A stretch of DNA of 43,963 bases from CAZAXU01 sp964489245 (lineage in GTDB: Bacteria > Bacteroidota > Bacteroidia > Flavobacteriales > Flavobacteriaceae), in assembly GCA_964489245.1 (NCBI GenBank), contig CAZAXU010000019.1, positions 1 through 43,963 on the forward strand, read 5' to 3'. The position numbers and the translations under genes are program-made. Of this stretch, positions 40,296-43,963 are shown piece by piece (the first letter of the stretch is position 1; each line of letters opens with the position of its first letter). The notes beneath the pieces are model-generated. The model was not told the DNA's origin and did not search any database. It worked only from the letters and a program-made list of their open reading frames with translations.

Positions 40296-40565
40296 TTATT
40301 TTCTTAAACCTAATTCTTTAACAATCTTACGATATCTCTCAATATCATTATTTTTTAAATAGTCCAAGAGACTTCTCCTTTTTCCAACCAACCTGACTAG
40401 TGCTCTTTCGGTACTATAGTCATGAATATTTTTTTTCAAATGCTTGGTTAGGTGTTCAATGCGGTGAGTGAATAGCGCAATTTGTCCTTCAGAAGATCCT
40501 GTGTCTTTTTCAGATTTTCCGTACTTGCTGAAAATTTCTTTTTTAATTTCTGGTGTTAAATACAT
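40296..40565 (-). CDS. rpsO: 30S ribosomal protein S15
   Basis: S15, 89 residues, starting MYLTPEIKKEIFSKYGKSEK and containing DTGSSEGQIALFTHRIEHLT and HDYSTERALVRLVGKRRSLL. It binds the 16S rRNA central domain. I chose the ATG at 40565; the longer in-frame reading to 40637 runs through the promoter and adds 24 residues not seen in the family. A UUCG terminator separates it from pnp. Confidence 0.97.
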   Translation of the reverse strand: MYLTPEIKKEIFSKYGKSEKDTGSSEGQIALFTHRIEHLTKHLKKNIHDYSTERALVRLVGKRRSLLDYLKNNDIERYRKIVKELGLRK

Positions 40566-40608
40566 TCCAATATTTTTTTTAATGATTATTATGTATATTT
40601 TCGAACTG

Positions 40609-40616
40609 CAAAGATA
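40609..40616 (-). promoter_or_regulatory. -7 promoter box for rpsO
   Basis: TATCTTTG on the minus strand, 43 bases before the ATG at 40565. No clear -33 TTG. Confidence 0.55.
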
Positions 40617-40938
40617 GATTTTTTTTTCATTCGCCATACGTCTAATCGTATATTTTTTTGTTATTAGGCAGAATTTGCCGAAATCTGATGTGGTTGTAAT
40701 TTTTTATATTGACAACGAATGTTTTATTTTAGTGAATATTTTTCTTCGATTTTTGTTATTTTTAGAAAGAATGACAATTCATGAAAAATATTCGTATTAT
40801 TATCTCAGTGTATTTGTATTTTTTCATAAATTTGTCCCTTAGATTAAAATACAAGCCTATAAGCACATATTTACTTTTTTTATTTATTAACGAACAATAA
40901 ATTCCCGAGACAATACAGTCTTGGAAAAGAGAGTAGGT
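40617..40938. other. Divergent spacer between rpsO and the second ECF sigma gene
   Basis: A 322-base AT-rich spacer. It contains a -7 box for the sigma gene (40827-40834) and one TATTTATTAAC copy (40881-40891). No coding potential or RNA gene was seen. Confidence 0.5.
40827..40834 (+). promoter_or_regulatory. -7 promoter box for the second ECF sigma gene
   Basis: TAAATTTG, a perfect match, giving a leader of about 100 bases. No -33 element at the usual spacing. Confidence 0.45.
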
Positions 40939-41526
40939 ATGGAAAAAACATTTATTTTATCAGATTCACAATTGGTCGCAAAATTTGTGGGAGGCGACGA
41001 TACGGTAATACAAGATTTAATCAACAGACATCGCGACAAGATTTTCGGATTTATTTATCTGAAAGTTAAAAATCAAGAATTGGCAGAAGATTTATTTCAG
41101 GATACTTTCTTCAAAGTAATTAAAACTTTGAAAAAGGGAAGGTATGTAGAGGAAGGAAAATTTCTTTCTTGGGTAATTCGCATTGCGCATAATTTGGTTA
41201 TAGACTACTATCGCAAGCAGAACAAAATGAAAAAGGTCTATGAGACTGAAGATTTTTCTATTTTTTCGTTGTTGAAGGATGGGGCTTTAGATGCAGAAGA
41301 TCAAATGATTAGGTCACAGATGATTAAAAAGATTCAATATCTGATTGAACAACTTCCCGGAGAGCAAAAGATTGTGCTGAAAATGAGAATGTATGATGAG
41401 CTTTCTTTTCAAGAAATTTCTGAAAAGACGGGCGTGAGCATCAACACATCACTAGGCAGAATGAGATATGCTTTAATCAATCTGAGAAAAATAATAGAAG
41501 AACATAAAATTAAATTGGTCGAATAA
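40939..41526 (+). CDS. Sigma-70 family (ECF-like) RNA polymerase sigma factor
   Basis: A 195-residue sigma factor. Region 2 (about 20-95) contains QELAEDLFQDTFFKVIKTLK and FLSWVIRIAHNLVIDYYRKQ; region 4 (about 130-190) contains LPGEQKIVLKMRMYDELSFQ and EISEKTGVSINTSLGRMRYA. Conserved copies of this type occur near nth in Flavobacteriia. Start is the ATG at 40939; the TTG at 40921 would add six residues. No anti-sigma gene is adjacent, only a possible 40-residue gene 51 bases downstream. Target genes unknown. Confidence 0.93.
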   Translation: MEKTFILSDSQLVAKFVGGDDTVIQDLINRHRDKIFGFIYLKVKNQELAEDLFQDTFFKVIKTLKKGRYVEEGKFLSWVIRIAHNLVIDYYRKQNKMKKVYETEDFSIFSLLKDGALDAEDQMIRSQMIKKIQYLIEQLPGEQKIVLKMRMYDELSFQEISEKTGVSINTSLGRMRYALINLRKIIEEHKIKLVE

Positions 41527-41577
41527 AATAAATGATTTTTTCTTGCGTTATATCTTTACAACCAGCAAATAAATTCT

Positions 41578-41700
41578 ATGCAAGAAAATTACATTTTAAG
41601 AAAAATCAATTACCGTGTTTCTATTGTGGTTGCTTATGCAAAAGCATTAGAGATTATCCAAACCAAGATGATTAAGGATATCGAAATCATCAACAATTAG
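41578..41700 (+). CDS. Possible 40-residue protein
   Basis: An ATG-initiated reading frame of 40 residues (MQENYILRKINYRVSIVVAY, then AKALEIIQTKMIKDIEIINN) lying 51 bases after the sigma gene and directly before a perfect terminator. It is helix-prone and moderately hydrophobic in the middle. A TATCTTTA element (one mismatch to the -7 box) is about 25 bases upstream. I know no family for it. Placement and intact frame favour a real gene; its small size leaves doubt. Confidence 0.42.
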   Translation: MQENYILRKINYRVSIVVAYAKALEIIQTKMIKDIEIINN

Positions 41701-41722
41701 GTTTAAGTGTTTTCATCTGAGG

Positions 41723-41755
41723 AAAAGTCGATAGATAAGACTCTATCGACTTTTT
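41723..41755. terminator. Bidirectional terminator between the sigma operon and nth
   Basis: AAAAGTCGATAGA (41723-41735) and TCTATCGACTTTT (41742-41754) form a perfect 13-bp stem with a six-base loop. A-run and T-run ends serve both strands. Confidence 0.94.
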
Positions 41756-41763
41756 CTTGGTTT

Positions 41764-42390
41764 CTAAGCTTTTTTGTTCAGTTTTTTCATGATGATATCT
41801 TTTTCGGGGTCATAGCTGCGAGCGGGTGCGTATGTTCTGCCGTAATAGATAATTTGCAGGTGCAAATCATTCCACTTTTCTTTGGGAAACAAGCCTTTGG
41901 CATCTTGCTCCACTTGGACCACGTTTTTTCCTTGTGAGAGTTTCCACTGTTTCATCAGTCTGTGAATGTGTGTGTCTACCGGAAAAGCCGGCACTCCAAA
42001 GGCTTGACTCATCATTACGCTTGCCGTTTTATGTCCCACACCGGGTAGAGATTCCAAATCTTTGAAATTGTCAGGAACTTCTCCGTTGAATTTTTCGACA
42101 AGTATTTTGGACAATTCACTAATTGCCTTTGCCTTTTTAGGAGACAGACCTACCGGACGAATGATTTCTTGAATTTGTTCAACAGGCAGTTTTTGCATAT
42201 CATAAGGATTATCTGCCAGTGAGAATAAGGCTGGTGTGACTCTGTTGACCATTTTGTCAGTGGTCTGTGCAGAAAGCAAAACGGAAAGCAAAAATGTGTA
42301 ATTGTTGCTATGATCCAAAGGGATGGGGGGATTGGGAAATAGTTCTTGTAGTGTATTTATTATGATTTGGACTTTTTCTTTCTTGGTCAT
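41764..42390 (-). CDS. nth: Endonuclease III without the Fe-S cysteines
   Basis: A 208-residue DNA glycosylase/AP lyase for oxidised pyrimidines. The helix-hairpin-helix is LPGVGHKTASVM with catalytic Lys121, and the catalytic Asp is Asp139 in PVDTHIHR. The early FLLSVLLSAQTTDKMVN also fits. The C-terminal loop that in E. coli carries the [4Fe-4S] cluster (C-x6-C-x2-C-x5-C) reads YYGRTYAPARSYDPEKDIIM and the whole protein has no Cys. So it must fold without the cluster. It overlaps the EamA gene by four bases (ATGA) and is the second gene of that pair. Confidence 0.93.
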   Translation of the reverse strand: MTKKEKVQIIINTLQELFPNPPIPLDHSNNYTFLLSVLLSAQTTDKMVNRVTPALFSLADNPYDMQKLPVEQIQEIIRPVGLSPKKAKAISELSKILVEKFNGEVPDNFKDLESLPGVGHKTASVMMSQAFGVPAFPVDTHIHRLMKQWKLSQGKNVVQVEQDAKGLFPKEKWNDLHLQIIYYGRTYAPARSYDPEKDIIMKKLNKKA

Positions 42391-43265
42391 GATCTATTTT
42401 TTAAAGATGTAATTTTTATTTGAGAAATAATCAATCCGGTGAGCATGATTGTCGCACCGATAGTTTTTCTAAAAGTGATTGATTCGTTCAGCAAAAGCCA
42501 TCCTCCCAACAAAGCGAATATAGATTCAAAACTCAAAATTATAGCGGCCTTTGAAGGAGCAATATTGCGTTGCCCGACAGCTTGCAAAGTGTAGGCTATT
42601 CCGATAGACATAATGCCACCGTAGAGAATGGGATACAACGCATCGGTTATCATGGAAAAATTTATTTCCTCCACCCAAAAAGCAACAAATAAATTTAGAA
42701 GCGCTCCGATGCTAAATTGGATTATTGAAAGGAGTAAAATATTGGTTTTCGGTGCATAATATCCTATGAGTAGAATATGACTTGCCCAGAAAAATGCGCT
42801 GATGAGTACGAGTCCGTCTCCGGGTGACATTTTGAATTGTTGATTGATTGATAAGAAGTATAGTCCGATGGCTGCTAAAAGTGCCCCTATCCATTCTTCC
42901 GGACTGATTTTATGCCTGATAAAAATGCTGATAAATGGCACCAATATGATGTATAAACTGGTGATAAACCCTGCATTTCCTGCAGTAGATTCCACCACAC
43001 CAACTTGTTGAAAAGCCGCAGCAATAAATAAAAAGACCCCTAAAACAATACCTCCTTTAAGAGTGAAAGATAAATCGGTATCTCTGACAGATGTTCCAAA
43101 AAGTTGTTTTTGAAAAACCAATAAAGGAAGTAGGGATAGCGTGCCTAAAATAAAACGCATACCGTTGAATGCAAAAGGACCTATATATTTCATTCCCGCT
43201 TTTTGAGCAACAAAGGCCAATCCCCAAATAATGGCAGTAAGAAATAATATTATGATGTTTTTCAT
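42387..43265 (-). CDS. EamA (DMT) family transporter
   Basis: A 292-residue inner-membrane protein with ten predicted helices formed by two EamA repeats (about 5-140 and 150-282). Family features: IIWGLAFVAQKAGMKYIGPF at the start of repeat 1 and ILSFESIFALLGGWLLLNES near the end of repeat 2. DMT transporters export or import small metabolites (amino acids, sugars, nucleotides); substrate unknown. It starts upstream of nth and overlaps it by four bases. A -7 box is at 43315-43322. It is divergent from the peroxiredoxin gene. Confidence 0.9.
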   Translation of the reverse strand: MKNIIILFLTAIIWGLAFVAQKAGMKYIGPFAFNGMRFILGTLSLLPLLVFQKQLFGTSVRDTDLSFTLKGGIVLGVFLFIAAAFQQVGVVESTAGNAGFITSLYIILVPFISIFIRHKISPEEWIGALLAAIGLYFLSINQQFKMSPGDGLVLISAFFWASHILLIGYYAPKTNILLLSIIQFSIGALLNLFVAFWVEEINFSMITDALYPILYGGIMSIGIAYTLQAVGQRNIAPSKAAIILSFESIFALLGGWLLLNESITFRKTIGATIMLTGLIISQIKITSLKNRS

Positions 43266-43302
43266 ATTCCGGTTCGGGCTTATGGGATGATTTGAAATTG
43301 CC

Positions 43303-43333
43303 TTGTTGTTATCGCAAAAATAGTGTATTTTTA
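43303..43333 (+). promoter_or_regulatory. Promoter for the peroxiredoxin gene
   Basis: TTG (43303-43305), a 20-base spacer and TATTTTTA (43326-43333, one mismatch to TAnnTTTG), 28 bases before the ATG. Confidence 0.45.
43315..43322 (-). promoter_or_regulatory. -7 promoter box for the EamA-nth pair
   Basis: TATTTTTG on the minus strand, a perfect TAnnTTTG, 49 bases before the ATG at 43265. It lies inside the spacer of the divergent promoter. Confidence 0.5.
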
Positions 43334-43361
43334 CGAAAGGGAATTCTTAAAAAAAACTAAA

Positions 43362-43823
43362 ATGACGCATTTAAAAATTGGAGAAAAGGCACCGATATTT
43401 GATACGAAGAATTGCTTGGAAAAGAAAATAAGATTACATGATTTCAAAGGAAAAAAACTGATTTTGTTTTTCTATCCTAAAGCCATGACCCCCGGTTGCA
43501 CTGCGGAGACTCTTAATTTGGCAACGCACTATGATTTGTTGCAATCAAAGGGTTTTGAAGTCTTGGGGATAAGCCCTGATACACCGGAAAAACAGAAACG
43601 CTTCAAAGAAAAACACCAAGTTCCTTTTTTTTTGATTCCGGACTTTGAAAGAAAAATTATTGACAGTTATGGTGTTTGGGGACATAAAAAACTTTATGGG
43701 CGTGAATATGATGGTTTGCATCGAACAACTTTCATCATTGATCAAACCGGAAAAATTGAACATATCATCAAAAAGGTAAAAACCAAAGCACATGCTGAGC
43801 AATTGTTGGCATTGTATGAATAG
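43362..43823 (+). CDS. bcp: Bcp/PrxQ-type peroxiredoxin lacking the resolving Cys
   Basis: A 153-residue thiol peroxidase of the BCP/PrxQ group that reduces hydroperoxides. The peroxidatic motif is YPKAMTPGCTAETLNL with Cys46. The resolving Cys that lies five residues later in E. coli Bcp (C45/C50) is Leu51. The only other Cys is Cys18. Downstream segments VLGISPDTPEKQKRF, SYGVWGHKKLYGREYDGLHR and TTFIID are typical. With one conserved Cys it would act as a 1-Cys enzyme needing an outside thiol, or use Cys18, which is inference. Start is the ATG at 43362. Upstream TTG/other starts are not supported. Confidence 0.93.
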   Translation: MTHLKIGEKAPIFDTKNCLEKKIRLHDFKGKKLILFFYPKAMTPGCTAETLNLATHYDLLQSKGFEVLGISPDTPEKQKRFKEKHQVPFFLIPDFERKIIDSYGVWGHKKLYGREYDGLHRTTFIIDQTGKIEHIIKKVKTKAHAEQLLALYE

Positions 43824-43863
43824 ATTTTTGGATTGATATCACATATTGCAGATTTAGAATTTA

Positions 43864-43889
43864 TTTACATTCGTTTTTTGGAATGTAAA
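43864..43889. other. Perfect hairpin after the peroxiredoxin gene
   Basis: TTTACATTC (43864-43872) and GAATGTAAA (43881-43889) form a 9-bp stem with loop GTTTTTTG. No T-run follows on the plus strand, so terminator function is uncertain. Confidence 0.4.
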
Positions 43890-43929
43890 AAACAGCAAGA
43901 ATGGATAAGTATATTTTCAAAATGGGTTA

Positions 43930-43937
43930 TATCTTTG
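43930..43937 (+). promoter_or_regulatory. -7 promoter box for a gene beyond the window
   Basis: TATCTTTG, a perfect TAnnTTTG 26 bases before the window end. The gene it serves is outside. Confidence 0.4.
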
Positions 43938-43963
43938 TTTCATAAAGTGAGTTGAATGAAAGA

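Noticed and set aside
1..43963. CRISPR arrays, tRNA or rRNA genes, prophage, transposases, toxin-antitoxin or known defence genes
   Set aside because: Read on both strands, none of these was recognisable; the window is mostly conserved housekeeping genes.

Overview
This window is a 44-kb piece of a low-GC genome from the phylum Bacteroidota, most likely class Flavobacteriia. Three things point there. Genes are preceded by the Bacteroidota -7 promoter box TAnnTTTG and not by strong Shine-Dalgarno sites. The type IX secretion system (T9SS) is present as porQ plus two proteins with T9SS-type C-terminal sorting domains. Several families typical of the phylum occur (DUF3667, DUF4136, choice-of-anchor V, tail-less short SSB, plug-less TonB-receptor-like barrel). 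I see no tRNA, rRNA, CRISPR array, phage or intact insertion sequence. One run of exactly 100 N (19942-20041) is a scaffold gap, so the two sides may not be contiguous.

Layout. 1-5.1 kb: a large exported TPR protein, a TonB-receptor-like beta-barrel and a small DUF2892 membrane protein, all rightward. 5.2-11.4 kb, leftward: recR, lon, porQ, cmk and a DUF3667 zinc-ribbon membrane protein. 11.7-15.9 kb, rightward: ssb, an adenosine/adenine deaminase, a sodium:solute symporter and a glycosyltransferase. 16.0-18.4 kb: a large secreted endonuclease I. 18.6-19.9 kb: a 2-oxo acid dehydrogenase E2. 19.9-20.5 kb: the gap, a small membrane protein and a GC-richer, hairpin-rich tract without an intact gene. 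20.5-23.9 kb, leftward: a membrane protein of LIC_10190 type, a DUF4136 lipoprotein and a Cys/Met-metabolism PLP enzyme. 24.0-27.9 kb, rightward: lnt, rpmE2 and an APC permease. 27.9-30.3 kb, leftward: rpmH, a secreted CxxCH protein and the rpsF-rpsR-rplI operon. 30.6-32.8 kb, rightward: a Crp/Fnr regulator, panB and an RluA-type pseudouridine synthase. 32.9-37.9 kb, leftward: a small Cys-rich membrane protein, a glycosyltransferase, an ECF sigma factor, lipA and a TonB-dependent receptor. 38.0-40.6 kb, leftward: rpsO and pnp. 40.9-43.8 kb: a second ECF sigma factor, a possible 40-aa gene, nth with an EamA transporter (leftward), and a Bcp-type peroxiredoxin.

Most of this is core housekeeping: translation, RNA decay, DNA repair, nucleotide and cofactor metabolism, lipoprotein maturation. 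Functional links include lipA supplying lipoate for proteins such as the E2, PorQ serving the secretion of the two sorting-domain proteins, and Lnt maturing lipoproteins such as the DUF4136 protein. I did not find a convincing new defence or mobile system. The items most worth a second look are departures from textbook family features (EndoIII without its Fe-S cysteines, Bcp without its resolving cysteine, SSB without an acidic tip, L9 with a long tail), the tract beside the gap, a motif recurring in several 5' leaders, apparently leaderless promoters, and a four-gene operon linking a Cys-rich membrane protein, a glycosyltransferase, a sigma factor and lipA.
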